DNA from: Anas platyrhynchos
Taxonomy: Eukaryota; Chordata; Aves; Anseriformes; Anatidae
DNA: 64,000 nucleotides
Direction: 5' to 3'
NCBI RefSeq assembly: GCF_047663525.1
Contig: NC_092602.1
Location: forward strand, 1,619,501 to 1,683,500
Below the pieces are notes generated by a model. The model was given only the letters and a program-made list of their open reading frames with translations, made no database searches and was not told the origin of the DNA. Shown here piece after piece: positions 1-13,900 of the stretch; positions within the stretch are counted from its first letter, which is position 1; the number at the start of each line of letters is the position of its first letter. Both the position numbers and the translations under genes were made by a program.

Positions 1-54
1 AACCCCAAAGCCACACCAAGCCCCCTCCCCAGCCCTGCCGCTGCCCTTGCTCAC

Positions 55-3000
55 CGTGATGACGCCTTTCTCCTGCATGCGGCCTGGGGTGTCGTGCAGG
101 TCGGCGAAGCGCACGGCCACCTGGTAGTAGATGGGCAGCAGGAGCTCCTCCCGGGCCTTGAGCTGCTTCTCCAGCTCCTTGCGCTGAGCCTCGGACAGCT
201 CAGGTGTCCCTGCAGGGGCAGACGGCTGTCATTTCCCAGCAAGGGGCCTGGGCTCTGCTCGCTGTTCCTATTTCAGCCATCCCGATGTGATATCCCTCTG
301 TTTTGGCACATCTACAGCCCTGCCCAGAGCCCGGCCGCAGAGCCCCATGTCTGTGAAGGGGCTGTGCTGTGCTCAGTGCCTGCCACCAGACAGACACTTC
401 GTGGGACTGTGTTTAAGCAAGGTTGGGGGGGAAAACCCTCCCAGCACAGTCCCACCGCCTGCTGCAGGCAGGAGCAAATTGCAGGGCAAAAGGAGCCCTG
501 GTTCATTAAAGGATGCTTCTGTGCAGCTCTGTAATGATTATTTCATCTAATTTCGGCACTGATGCAGTGTGGCTATTGCCATACTTCATCTCAAAGCACG
601 GGAGCAGTTGCTGTAGCAAAATCCAGCACCCTCCGCAGAGCCCCAGGGGATATGGGGATTTGAAGGTACCACCACAGCCCCTCGGCAGGCCCTGTCATCA
701 GACAAACCATTAGGAATTTTCCCAAATTGATGAACACAAAAGGGTTTTCTGGTGCTTGCCACCATGGTGTCTGAGGCAAGTGTTTTAACTCACCACTAGC
801 AAGGCCCAGAGGCTGCAATGCCCTTCCCTTACCCAGCTGCTCAACAAGCCTGGCATAAACCGTATCGATCCTTCTCATGGTCTTCACCAAATCTTTCTTC
901 CTGAACTTGATCTCCACTGTTCCCCCAGGCTCCAAAATGCCACCCCTGGAAGGAAAGTTTGGTAAAGCAGGGGCAGGTCAGCAGGGGACAATAAATTCTG
1001 GGACAAGGCATTGCTGCTGGTGGCAGTGTGGCAGTTCAGGCAGCTCCCTCTTCTAAGAATTAGGGACAGAGAAAACCTAAAATAATGTTGTTTCCAATCT
1101 GGGATTCTTGGCTATTCTCCCTCTCCTTACAGCTTGTCCAACGCACATTAATTCAGGCTAGAGAAACCCTCCAGCCCCCCAAAACAAAGCTCTCACTCCC
1201 TGCAGCTTTTTCTGGACACCGGAGGATCTCCCCAAGGAGATCCTTGCCACACTGCTCCCACGCTGCTTTGTAAGAGCCCAGGGACTTTTAGCTGATTGAG
1301 CAAAAACTCAGCAGCAAAAAATAGAAGTCTCTGGTGATCGGCGGTCCCCGTGAGCAGGACCCTGACTCTGCAGACCCCGTGTGTCAGGCTGTGCGGGATG
1401 CCCACGGTTTGGATGGAGCACTGAGGCTGACCTGCTCTCCTTGTCCGCGTAGAGCTCCACGTACAGGGGGTTGATGGTGGAGTCGATGACCACCCAGGAG
1501 CCGCCCCGCAGCTCCGCGTGCGGCGGGATGTACACCAGGATGGGCTGCTTGAAATCCCGCAGGCTGTCGACGATGAAGGCGCCGAACTTCAGCATTTGGT
1601 CGTACATGTCTGAAAGCCAAAGGGGCTCAGTGGCTGGGCACCCCGAGTGCCGCAGGGTGGGCTGCTGCCCTTTACCTCCTCTCAGCCTTTTCCAGCTAGC
1701 TGCCCAAAGCCTTTTTTCTCCAGCAGAGCCTAAACAAACCCCTCAACGCAGCCCAGTGGGAAGCCACCAAGCCCTGGAACTTGGGTCCTGCAGCATCCCA
1801 TCACCTCTCCATCCCAACCCCATGTCCTGGAGCTGCCGGGCAGGACCCTGCCATGCTGGGTCACCCCAGGACCCCGACGGGTGGCAGAGGGGCTGGTGGC
1901 ACAGATCTGGGTCCCCCAAGTGCTGGTACCTTTCATGCCACTGGAGAAGCCCCTCCAGTTGGCGAAGATCATCAGCGGGAGGTGCTCCCGGTTGAAGTCC
2001 CGAATAGCTTGGGCTGTTTTAAAGGCAGAGTCTGGGAACCAGACCTGCCCCGCCTGCTGGATTATCTGGAGGAGACAACAAACAGCATCACTGAGACCAG
2101 TGTCAGCGCTTCCAGGCACACTGTGCTGGCAAGGCAGCGGCACACGGAGTGTGGGGGCTGGAAGGAGACAAACTGAGAGCACACATGCTCAATTTCACCA
2201 GGATTTAAGGAGAATCAGGACATGCCAAAAGATTACACTAAGCTTTTTTTCCCTGCTTTCCCCTCCAGCCCCCCTGCTGCACAATCTTCCCTGCCACTCT
2301 ATGGCACCGAGGTCTCCCCACACACCTTCGCCTCCGAGTCGGGGTTGGCAGGGTCTGCAGGTATGGTCACCTCCACAGGGCGGGTCTCCACAGCGATGAC
2401 ACCCACGGGGAGCCCTCCCAGCCTGCGGCAAGGCAGGGTGCCTCAGCAGGGGCCGGTTCCCCTGCATGCTGCAGCCCTGCTCCACCAGAAATGTCCCTCC
2501 CATAACCAGCCCCATGGGCACAGAGCACTTGCACGTAGCTGTGCTTGCAGCCTCCCCGCCCCAGGGCTGGGTAGGGACGGGGAAGCCCCCCCTGCACCCA
2601 GCAGTACCTCGCTCTGCCAACCACGACCGTCTGAGCCCACGGCCTCATGATCTCCTGGAAGCTTCCCTGGTCAAAGAAGCCGCTCTGCCACGTCCCCTTG
2701 AGAGCTGCAGAGCAAAGGGGAAAGAGGAGAGACAACTGTGAGTGCTGAAGGGTTTTCTGTGCAGCAAAAAGCACCTTCTGCTCCAGGACAGGAGAGTTTG
2801 CAGCCACGGGATGCATTTGGGCAGAGGTCTCGGGCTGTTCTCACTTACTTGGGTGAGGCCTCCCTGCCAGCATCCACCTGGGGTCATAGGGGACTTTGGA
2901 GGGGACAAAATCGATTTCTCTTTCAATGGGGTCACTTATGGCAGTGACGGGCACTGGGCTCCGGTTATCCTGTAAGGGAGAGCCCCGAGGGCAGGTCACC

Positions 3001-4963
3001 AGCCAGGAACCCCCCTACCAGCCCACGCTGCCACCCTGCAGCACCTTCCCACCTTGGGCATGTAGGAGAGCCACTGCAGGATGGTGTAGACACCTTCAAA
3101 GTCATCTGGGACAGTGACATGGGAAACGCCGTTGTTGTGCATGATCTGCACACCCCCCAGCTGGTTGTTGGATGTGTAAACCTCACGCCCCAACACCTAG
3201 GTGGAATTACCAACAGAAACACAGATGCTAGAGTAAGGAGAGGCAACTGCTGCTCTATTTGCTAAGTTAAACCTTTGCCTAGGTTCATTTTCTCTGGTTT
3301 GAGGGATTTGAATTTCCACCTTTGCCTACGCAGGGTGATGTTAAAGCAAACTGCCAGGGAACTGCCCCCTCTTCCCACGGGATGGGGACGGCGCTGGAGC
3401 ACGGTACCTTGTTGAGAGCTGTGACACCGGTGAGGATGATGTGGGAGTTCTCCACCTGGATGACGCGCTGGCCCAGCCTCACCAGGTACGCGCCGATCCC
3501 GATGGCACGACACGTCACCTGGGCACAGACACGAGGACACAGAGTTACGGGGGAGATCAGGCTGCAGGGGTCTGCACGGGTGGGATGCATCAGGTCGCTT
3601 GTTACACCCTGTTATCCCCTCCAGGAGATGTTAAAACCGAGGAGAATTGGGGAGGAGTGGAGCAGGGGAAGGCCTGAGGCTGTACCATGCTGATGGTCAC
3701 GATTTCATCGTAGGCACGAGAGGACTCCCCAGCGATGGTGCCAGCGGCTCGCAGGTTTTCCACCCCAAATCCGTTGTCCTTCCCAATGATGTCCAGGAGG
3801 ACGTACCTGGGGGAGAGGCAGAGCTGGGATGGCATGGGGAGGACAGGGGGAAGCGTTCCTTTGCGTGGTGGGACCAGCAGGAAGCCAGGCCAGGATGTGG
3901 AAGCTGCATTGGCAGAGATGTGGGGCAGGGTTTGGGGTTGTCCCACAGGACAGCAGGGCTCACCTGGACTCGCCCCCTTCCTCCACATGCTCGCAGTGCA
4001 CTGAGTTCATGGCACTGATCCTCGTGTAGTCCTGGGGAGTCAGGTACAGGTACTTGAACCCCTGAAAACAAAGGGGAGAGTGAGCTGCAGTGCCTGCTTT
4101 GTGCTCACTCACAGGGGACACAGTGCTCCAAACCCATCCCAGAGCTGTCCTCGCAGCAGGGTCAGGACCAGGGCTGGATGGAGCAGCTGCACCAGCACAG
4201 GCACCTTCATCTCCACCCCACCAGGGAAGGTGAAGGGAACCATCCCCATGGCACTGCATACACACAGAGTCTCACATCCCGACATTTTGTCTCCCAGTTC
4301 ATCTCTGGTCCTTCCCCAGACAAGTCCTCTGATCCTCTCTCTGACAGCCAGAGGTGAGGTGCCCACACACCTTGTAGGGATCCTCGGGGTCCACCCAGGC
4401 CACTTGGAACATGTGTTTTATCTCCTCGGCAAAGCCGATGCGGGCCCCGCTGTTGGCAGCGATGTAGACGCGGGGGATGCCCTCGGCCCGGGCCAGCTCC
4501 GAGGCCCTCAGGAAGACCAGGTCCTCCTCCGGCCCGAAGGAGCCAATTTTGTGCGTGATGTCGTTGCAGATGAGCACGATGTCCCGGCCCTTCGGGTACT
4601 CGGGGGTCTTCAGCTTCATTTTGAAGGCGACCATCCCCACCTGCCCCAAAATGGCACAGTGTCACAGGGCTGGCTCCTCCAGAGCAAGGAGGTCGGAGCT
4701 GTGAGTGCAGACAGACAGAGCTCCTGTTTGGGGAGCATCCCCCGGGCTTTGTGCACAGCTGGGACAGGGAAGCCACCAGCAGTTCCCACCGGTGGCAGCG
4801 CAGCTTCCCACCCCCCTGCTCCCAAATCGCTCCCCGCTACCTCATTGCCTCCAGGGAGCCTGTTCATCTGCACCAGGTGTCCCTGTGAGTCCAGAACCAG
4901 CTCGGTGTACGTCAGGACATCCTTGGGGTACAGGTCTGAGGAGCCCCACAGCTTGAAGAGAGC
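55..4963 (-). other. ACACB: ACACB carboxyltransferase domain exons (C-terminus missing)
   Basis: Encodes most of the domain that moves the carboxyl group from biotin to acetyl-CoA. Landmarks: [14 protein letters not shown] (4841-4963), the GSFGPEEDL and [13 protein letters not shown] segments (4371-4640), [12 protein letters not shown] (3686-3806), [19 protein letters not shown] (3408-3518), the [11 protein letters not shown] and [18 protein letters not shown] region (1930-2704), [12 protein letters not shown] (1930-2065), and RGGSWVVID (1432-1609). The last exon present ends ...KGVIT|gtgag at base 55, so roughly the final hundred residues are outside the window. Confidence 0.93.
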
Positions 4964-7900
4964 CTGCAGAGACACGGAGCATGGAGCAGGCTGAAAACAC
5001 GTGGCCACGGCTGCTCCAAGGCCATCACCGGGTGCAGACGTGCACTTCTGCAGCAAGCTGGGACTTTGTGTGAGCAGAAATTTTGTGTTAGAGTCCTGCT
5101 GCAGTCCTCCTTGCCCCAGAACTAGGAATGAGTTTTGAAATGCTTCGTATAACCAAAAACTTCAGGGTTTGGGCTCTTTCTGTTTTGTCTTTGCAAGCTC
5201 AGGGGAAAGGAATCCCACTCAAGATGGGAAAACGTGGGAAGGGAGGGAAAGAAAAGGAAATTCAATCATTTGGAGCCTCTCTGCTTCACCAGACCCACCT
5301 GCCTGATCATCTCTGGGAAGTCGTACACGTAGGTGGTGCCCAAGGACTGTGCCTGGAAGCGCTTGGCCTGGAGCAGGTCCTTGGTGACGTAGGGGGTGTT
5401 GATGAGCATCCCGTGCTGCGGCCCTTGCTTGTCCCCGTACGACTGGAACATGATCTGGAGAGAAGGGCAGAGCATTGGGGGGGGACACAGAGGGGAGGGA
5501 CACAGAGAAGGTCTCTGCACAGTGCTGGGGGCTGCAGGAACAGCCCCGCAGCTTTGCCACAGCCGGCAGCTGCTCGTTCTTGAGCACAGGACCCCGCGGG
5601 GGGACTCGGGGGTGGTTTGGGGTGGTCGTGGTGGGGCTCCTGTTTGCTGCCACCTCCTGTGGGAACTCACGTTGCCAGTGCTGGAGTCCCTCACTTCCTT
5701 GTAGAGGCTGATGTCCAGGTAGTAGCCGGACTCGTTGGTCAGGAAGAGGCGGATGGGGATGGCCGTGGTGGTGGGCGTCAGGCGGATGTTGATCTTCACC
5801 TCGGCCTGCAGGACCCGCAGCTTCCAGAGGCGGCTGCCGTAGCGCATCACCATGGACCGTACCGACTCCTCGATCTGGGTACGGGACAGCTCGTGGGTGC
5901 TTCTGCAGCCCCGGGGACATCGCTGTCCTCGATGCTGAGCTTGGAGAAGCCCCCTTGTGTCTCCACCTCACCAGACATTTCAGGTTTGCTCTGGGCAAGC
6001 CCCTTCCCTCCCTTCCTCCCTGCCAGGGGACAGTGCTGCCATCCGGTCTCTCCACTGAGAAGAGGGGAAGATGGTGCCTTGCATTCCCCTTCAAACAGAT
6101 AGCCTCTGCTTTCCTGCCATGTGCTGCCTGGGGGCAGAGCCCTCCACTCATCCTTGTACCCTCCAGCAAATCACTGCTTGTCCAAGCCCATGCTCACTGA
6201 GAGGTGTGAAATGTCAGCATCTCTCCAGTAAAAATCTCACAGACAACAAGCCCCCAAGATGCAGAATTGCTCTGGGGCTGCCAAATCAATCCCCTGTCCA
6301 AGGCTGGGTGTGCACTGGGTCCAGCAGCCAGCCTGTAGGGTGGCAGCCCAACCAAGCCCAGGGACGAGGCAATCTCCGTCCCCAGCTCGGCACCAGGAAG
6401 CAGGACCCCCAGAAACGCACCTTGGAGGGGTCCATGACGACAGTTGGGACAAAGTTGAGGAAGATGTGGTTGCAGTCGGTGCGGACGCTGGTGTTGTTGA
6501 AGGCCACCTCCAGCTCATCCATCGCCTCCAGGAGCAGCCGCTCGCCCTCGTTCTGCAGGTACTCGAAGGAAGCCTCCTGCAGCACGTGAGGCAGCTCTCA
6601 GGAGGCCAGAAAAACCCTTGTGCCCAAGCTGCCACAGCCTCCACCCAGGACCAGGGCTCGCCCGCAGCAGCCAGCCCCCATCTCCCACGGGCCGGGGCCG
6701 CCTTGCCTTGGTGATGAGGTCTGAGTGCCGCACGATGGCGCGGATGAAGAAGCGGTAGTCTGTGGCCTCGGTGCCCGCCTGCACCTTGGCAGCACCCAGG
6801 TAGAGGTGCATCTTGTGGTTGGCACAGGGGATGGCCGTCAGGTCGAAGTTGCGCATGCGGCTCAGCTCCAGCTGGAAGGCCAGCGCCGGCTCCAGGTGCC
6901 GGTAGATGCGGTCCTCTGCGAACTGGGAACAGGGACAGAGAGTCAGGGGCCAGCCCACGTGGGCAGACCCCGCTCCATCCCAGAGGGGGGGGACAGCTCC
7001 TACCTCGTCCCTGGCTCTGAACGTGAAAAACTTTGGGAATTCTCTCTAGAAAAAAAAGGAGGAAGGCAAAACATTGATAAACCTGGCACAAAGAGGGTTT
7101 TTCTGAGGATAATACAGGAGATAAATCATTATTTGAATCCCCAGTTGGTTAATTCCCAGCTCTCCCTCCCAACACGTGGCACATCATCTCTGAATGCTCA
7201 AGTGGCAGAAGCACAATGTGTCCAAAGCCAGTCACCATTCAGCCTGCACTGACCTGCTGGGCAATGAGAAACGTGATTCTCCGGAGACCACAGTCAACAA
7301 GGATGGTTTTCTGCAGGGAAATAGAAGGGAGAGTCAGAGCACAGGGGACAGCCTGTGGAGGGGGCAGCCACTGGGGTCTGGGGTCCCAACTGGGAGGGTC
7401 CGGCCCGTTTGGTGCACCTTGGACTGGGCGAAGGCTCTGAAGATCGGCACCAGCTTCTCGTCCTCCACGTGGTCTGCGCAGCGCAGCGCGATGTTGAGGA
7501 TGTGGATTGGCTCCTCGCGGATGTTCTGGCAATGAGAGCCCCGCTCAGCCCTGCTGCTTCAGCCCAGCAGCGCTGCCACCAGCCCCGCACCACCCGGGGG
7601 GGGGGGACAGGAACGGTGCCGTGCCCACCTTGCCGTCCTCCTCCTCATAGACGGTGGCTCGTGCCTCGCTGAAGAGTGAGGTCTCCAGAGGTGGGTTGGC
7701 AAAGCATGAGATGACTTCATCGAAATTCCTGCCCAGACAGCAGGGATGGGGTGAGAAGCCAACATTTTGCCCTCCCCAGCCCAACAGGACAGCACCACAG
7801 CCCTCTTACCTCGTGAAGTCCTCGAATTTGTCGAAGGCCACCATGGCTCCCATGCGCTGGCTCAGGGGAGAAAAGCCACTGTCCATGAAGAGCTCGGTGC

Positions 7901-10900
7901 TGTGCCGGGCCAGGTCGGGGTTGGAGATGCTGATGGGGACAGACATCCTGCACGGGGCAGCAAGGTGGCTGTCAGCCGTGGGCAGCATCACTCCTTGGGC
8001 CCAGCAAGGACCACGGAGGTCCCACACAAGACCCTGACCCCGAGAGCACTCATCCTGCTACCTGGCAGGGTCCCCACACTTCGGAGAAACAAATCCAACA
8101 GCTTTACAAAAAGGACCTCATCTGGAGGATGCCTGAGAGGTGAAGGTACCTGTTGGGGTGGGAGAAGGGCAGCATGAACTGGAACTCCACCAGGCAGGTG
8201 CCGTCCGAGAGCTGCCGGTGCTGCAGGCTGTTCAGCTCGTAGGCAATGTACCCACGCCGCACGTACACCTGGGGGGGACATGATGGGGGGTTACCGACGT
8301 GTGCTGCTGCATCCCTGCTCCCACTTTGAACGTCTGCACACCCCAGGGAGGGTGCAGACACCCTCCCGTGTCCCCACAGCCCTCACCTCCAGCGCTGCCA
8401 TGCGCACAACCTGGTTGGTGTGGTAGAAGAAGATGGGCAGCACGTCGAAAATGGTGGTTTCCGAGAGGATCAGTTTCTGGAGGGAGAAAGCAAAGTTTAG
8501 GGTAAGGATGGAGTGGGACCCCCGTTGGCCCATCACAGGACACTGAGAGGCACATCTCAGTGGGATCCCCCAGTGTGGGCTGCACAGGAGCAGCCCCCAA
8601 GTGTGGTGGGACACCCAACCCACTATGGGGACATTGATGGTCCCAGGCATGGATCCACACATCAATCCCCCTCCAAACGGGGCAGGGAAAAGGAGATGAG
8701 ACAGGCACTGACACTGAAGCAAGCTTTTTGGGCTGTTTTAAAGCCTAAGCCACTTATGGAGCAGATCTCCTCAATGGAGACACCCCAGAGTAAATTTTTT
8801 TCGGTAGAGAAACGTGAGGTTCCCAACCTTCAGGTTCTCGGGGCAGAACTCGTGTCCATACATGTCGATAGCAGAGAGGAATATGGACTCCACCTGGTTG
8901 TGCCGCAGCTCGTAGGAGGGCAGGTGAGAGGCGATGAGCACCTGCAAGAGGAGAGGTGACTGGGATGGGGACAGGGACGGGGACAGGGATGGGGACAGCC
9001 CAGCGTGGTGCTCACTGACCTGCCGGGCTCTCAGGGCCACTTTGGAGTGTTCAGTCTTGCTGAGCTGTGTCAGCTCGTTTAGGATGGCCGTCAGCTCGTC
9101 CGTCAGCGTGGGGTCACGGCCACAGAGCTGGTCCTACAATGCACACACCGTGATGTCAAGGTTTGAGCTGGCTCCTTGCTGCGGGAAGCACCACCACATG
9201 TCCCCAGCCCTGTGGGGACAACAGGGACAAGACCCCGCGCAGGGAACAGGGATGGCAACGGGCAAAATTCTGCTCTTTGAAAGAAGTGCAGCAGCGTAAT
9301 GCTAAGGAGGGGACATGGAGACCCCCTTAACACAGCAGCCATGTGGTGAAACAGAAATGGATGCTTGAATGCAAACCCAGACCCTGGGGATGCTCTGAAC
9401 AGAAGAGAGGAAAGAAAATTCATCAAGCCCCTGCCCAGTTTCAATTGGAAAGCACAAAGCTGTGATGGCCACAGGCAGCTGAGTACTGGGGCAGCCTTTC
9501 CCCATCCCACAGCGATATGGAGCTCGCCTTACAGGATTTTTCCTACCACGAGCTTTTGCCACTGCACGGGCCGCACTCACAATTAACATGGTCACCAGCA
9601 GGTTCTTCTTCGCCACCTGGGCGTGGGAGAAGATGCTCTCGAGCACCGGAGTCATGTCAGGTTTGTACTGTTCCCGCAGGCTGATGACGCACTTGTCGTA
9701 GTGAGCTGTGGGGCAGAGCACCGTGAGCCCTGCAGCCCCCCCCCCCCCGAGAGCCCCCCCAGTCCCCGGAGCCCCCCAAACCCTCACCGTGCTGGAACTG
9801 CATCTCCACTTGCAGGTAGCGCCGCAGCAGGTCCAGCACCACTGCCTTCATGTAGCCGCGGATGCCACTGCGGTACCTGGGGAGCAAAGAGCCCGGCGTG
9901 CTGTGAGGGGGCTTGGGGGGGGGGACAGGGGGACACAGGGAGCACCGGGCTCACCTCTGCACCAGCTGCACCACGCTCTGCGTGTTCATGAAGAAGACCT
10001 CCCGCTCAGCCTTCCTCTGCAGCGTGGCTGCGTGGGTGTCCAGCACCGTGGCGATCTGCAAGGGCACGGGGTTTGGCACTGCTCAGGGCTGCCCGCTCTG
10101 CTGGGGGCAGCACTGCCACGCACAGGGACTTTCAGGGTCATTCCCCCCACCCCCAAATGAAAAAACACAGTGACAAATAAATATAAACATAAAAATATAA
10201 ACTTTTCCCATCATTTTTTTTTTAAATCAGGTCTTAGCAGGATAAATTCAGGCAGGAGTTCCTGAAAAGGGAAGCCAAAGCCAAGTTTCTCACCTGCTGG
10301 CTGGGAAAGCGGCAGAGCACGGAGGTGATGTTGCTGGCATACTGTGCCATCACCTTCCGGATCGACTTCTCCACAGAGAGAGGGATTCTTCCTGAAATGC
10401 TGGTCATGATTTCCTGCAGCTCCAGGAGGGGCAGGGAGGGATCCCGCAGGGTTTTCATCAGCTGGGCCACCCACTCCTTCACCTGCAGGGAGCAGGGGCT
10501 GCTGCTGCCTGCACCCCGGCACTGTGTGCACCCCCAGTGCTGCACGTCGTGCAGGGCACGGGGGCTGCCAGGAGCCGAGGATGCTCTTTGCCCCAGCACC
10601 CACCTTGGCACTGAAGTAGGGCTCGGGCAGGCAGTACCCGTTCATCACGTTGGTGAGGTTTTCCAGCACGTTGCGGAGAACCTGGTGCTGCTTCTCGCCG
10701 GTGATGGGGAGGGTCTGCTGGGCCGGGAGCCCCCCTGTGAACGGCTGCGCCTGGAGAAAGTGAAGAGAGGGAGGCTGGCCTGAGTCCTTGCCAATACAAG
10801 GCTGAGCACCCAAAAGCTGCAGCTGCCCCAGCAGACACCAGCCTGACCCCTCCAGCATCTGCTTTTGGTTGGGAGAAGCACCTAACGGCCAGCTTCATGT

Positions 10901-13900
10901 TTCTGCCAGTACCACGGCATGAAAAAGATGCAGAAAAACTACAGATGTAGACAGAGCATTATAGCTACACTAAACCATGCATGTTAATTTCTGTACCCAG
11001 AGCAAGCACGCACAGGATGCTTACCCAGCACCATGCCAGCCCCAACACAGCCAGCTGGGGACATAGCATGGGCGCGCAGTGCCACCCTGTGCCGGGACAA
11101 GGGCACATCCCAGCCCCGGGCTGCTTCTCAGCTCTGTCCCCCAGCAGGCATCCTTGACACCCCTCGGACTCACCGGCTTCACTTTGGTGGGGTCGTCCAG
11201 CTCGAGGCGGGCGATGACGCAGCCTGCCTCCAGCAGCGCGCCCGGCCGCTTGACGTAGTGCACCCGACCTGCCTCCTCCACCGTCAGCGTCATGATGATC
11301 TTCATCACCTGTGCAAAGAAGGAGCAAAATGCAAATGCACCCAGCACCACCCTGCTGCTGCTAAAGGGTTTGACCCCGAGCCATGCACCAGAGCTCCGGG
11401 AATGCGCTCACCTCGATCTCTGCGTACACGCTCCCTTCGGCAAGGTGCCCACCATCCTCCACCGTGTACTGCAGCAGCTTCCCCGCGGAGGGTGAGCGCA
11501 GCACCGTCGGGTCCTTCTCCTTCTCGAAGTCACACGTTTTGTTGCCGATGGTGATCCGGTACCTTAGGGAGAGGGAAAAGTCTCAGCGTGGCCCCGTGGC
11601 CGCCGAGGAGAAGGGCGCAGCGAGGGGGTACCTGTCGATCTCCTCCTTCATGTAGGTGGTGTAGCTGTTGCCGTTGTAGGAGAGGAGCAGCCCCCCGTCG
11701 TTGAGGCGGTGCACGTCGATCTCGATGTGAGTGCGGTTCATGATGATGACGTACGTGGTCAAGGACTGGCGGGCAACCTGCAGGCAGCAGCCAGAGACAG
11801 ACTTCAGCGAGACCTCCGAAATGTGTGCCATGGGTTTTTGAGAGGCTGGTGGTGTGTGTGTGTGTGTGAGCATCTCCCAGTGCTTGGGAGAGAAAACTGC
11901 CATGGGATGGGATGCTGGAGGCTTTGTTTGAACAGCTGGTTCAACACCCAACCTAGAGCTGGGTTAACTCACCACCATGGCTCATCCTCTGCTTTTTTTG
12001 AGAGTATTTTTCATGAAGTTCAACTTTAAAAGCAAGAAAAGGAGGCTCTTTGTTAAGATCTGGGCCATGGGATGTATGACTATGTCTGTCTTGTTTAACT
12101 GAGGTTATCAAACTCATTTTTACGTTGCACATTTTTAAAGGACAGCCTCATATTTATTGCATCTCTCTCCTCTCAGCAGGACAGAAGCACATCTCCTTGT
12201 CCTGGGGAGAAGCCTGTGGTGCCAGCGAGTGCTGCAGCCAGCTCCGGAGGAGCACAGCACAGCCCTTACCTGCAGGACGTACTTCACACCCTCATAGATG
12301 AGCTCCACGTCAACGATGTTCAGCAAGGAGGCTGCGGGCAGCACTTGGCCCCTGAAACACAACGGCAGGGTCAGGCACCACAAGCCTTTAATTCCTGTGC
12401 AGCCCGTCAGGGAGCCAAGTGTGTGAGATGTCAGCGGTGCTGCTGGCACCGGGCCGCGTGGGGAGGGTGCTAAGGTGACCAGAGGGGACAGGAATTTATA
12501 CACAACCCACGTGAGCGCCTCTTACAAACACATCCAGAGGCAGCCCAGACGCTGGCAAACACGCTCAGATAAAGGCACGGAGGAGAGCTCCGTGCGTCCT
12601 CCAAGGCCAGAGGAATAACCTTGGTGCTTGAGCACAAAAACAAAAACAAGCTGCATTCAGCTGAGCTGCTTTCCCTTGAAGGCTGTTTTCACAGCCATGC
12701 GGAATGGTGTTCCTCTCTCTGGCTTCTCAACATTGCTTTATCCAGCGCCCTGTGAGCCACAGCACATTCTGACATTGCCCCATGGCACTGCCTTCAAATT
12801 TGCAAAGCAAAAATAAGAAAGAAGACAGCCAAGGGAGAACAAAACCCTGGTCCCGTGCTTGAAGGAGCCACGCAGATTTCAGGAGCAGCCCTTTAGGGAC
12901 GCACTCCCTGTGTCCCCCATGCCCATGGCCATCAGGTCCCACAGCCCCAGCACGGGCAGCTCCCCCCTGCACCTCTCCAGCGAGTGCAGAAAGTCAGTCA
13001 TGCACGTCCTGAAGGCAGCGTCTGCGACGTTCAGGGCACCACAGACGACACCCAGCATCGTGTCCGGCTTCTCCGCCTAGGGGTTACAAATAACGAGGTT
13101 GGGGTCTCCTCACGGAAGGGAGAGGTGACCCCGGGGGCTGCAGGGGCCGGTCTCCTCCACCTGCACTTTCTCAGCGATCAGATGGTCCAGCCAGCCAGTG
13201 TCGATCTCGTTGTTCTGGAAGCTCTCTGTCTCCAGAAGTTTAACCAGATACTCCACCGTGGTCCGGAAATCCCCACGGATGGAGAGCTCTTTCAGGGCCA
13301 CCACCATATTCCTTTCAGGGAGAAAAAAAAAATAAATTCTTAATGACAAAGCGGGGCTCTGCTTCATCCAAACACCCTTCCCCTGCCTTCTAAGCTGTCT
13401 CCGGGCACTTCAGACACCAGGAGCTGCCCCTGTTTTCACCCCCTGCTCGGGGCAGGTGCTCACCAGCTCCCCATGCAGCACATTTCAGGGGCTCTGTCAC
13501 CATTAGCCCATCAATGGACCAAGGGGCTGAAGGGGTTGTTATGCAGCAGCCAAAGGCTGCAGGAAAAAAGCACAGAGGCTGGAACAATGAGTGCCCGGCC
13601 CCAGATGCCCTTGTGCCAGGATAAAACATTCCCACAGGGCAGGAAGGGGATGACATAGTGCACCGCGAGCCTGGCTCTCCGGCTCTTTGCTCTTTAGGAT
13701 TTGTTCCAGTTTGTTGAGAAATTTACTGCTCAATGTACAATAAAGCTTTGATTTCAAACACCTAAATACCCAGGACAGCCCTGTTACATGTTGCTTAATT
13801 ACTGAATGAACACTGCTGCTCACTGGCACTGAGAACGTGACTGCCTCAAAGAGCCACGTGGATTAACTGGGGCCATAACAGCACTGCAGTCTGAAAACTT

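Larger units (their letters stand above)
5299..10750 (-). other. ACACB: ACACB central (BT/AC) domain exons
   Basis: About nineteen small exons encode the long eukaryote-specific central region that links BCCP to the carboxyltransferase and organises the dimer. Recognisable conserved stretches include [95 protein letters not shown]-type residues in 7418-7525, and [19 protein letters not shown]. Three are very short: 42 bases (7004-7045), 57 bases (7254-7310) and 89 bases (9788-9876). No catalytic residues are assigned here. Confidence 0.88.

Noticed and set aside
4080-4994. Plus-strand open frame of 304 codons
   Set aside because: Antisense to ACACB exons 4371-4640 and 4841-4963; no recognisable protein features.
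5219-6169. Minus-strand open frame of 316 codons in ACACB
   Set aside because: It is in the wrong frame relative to the ACACB exons at 5299-5454 and 5671-5874 and crosses introns. It is a composition-driven shadow.
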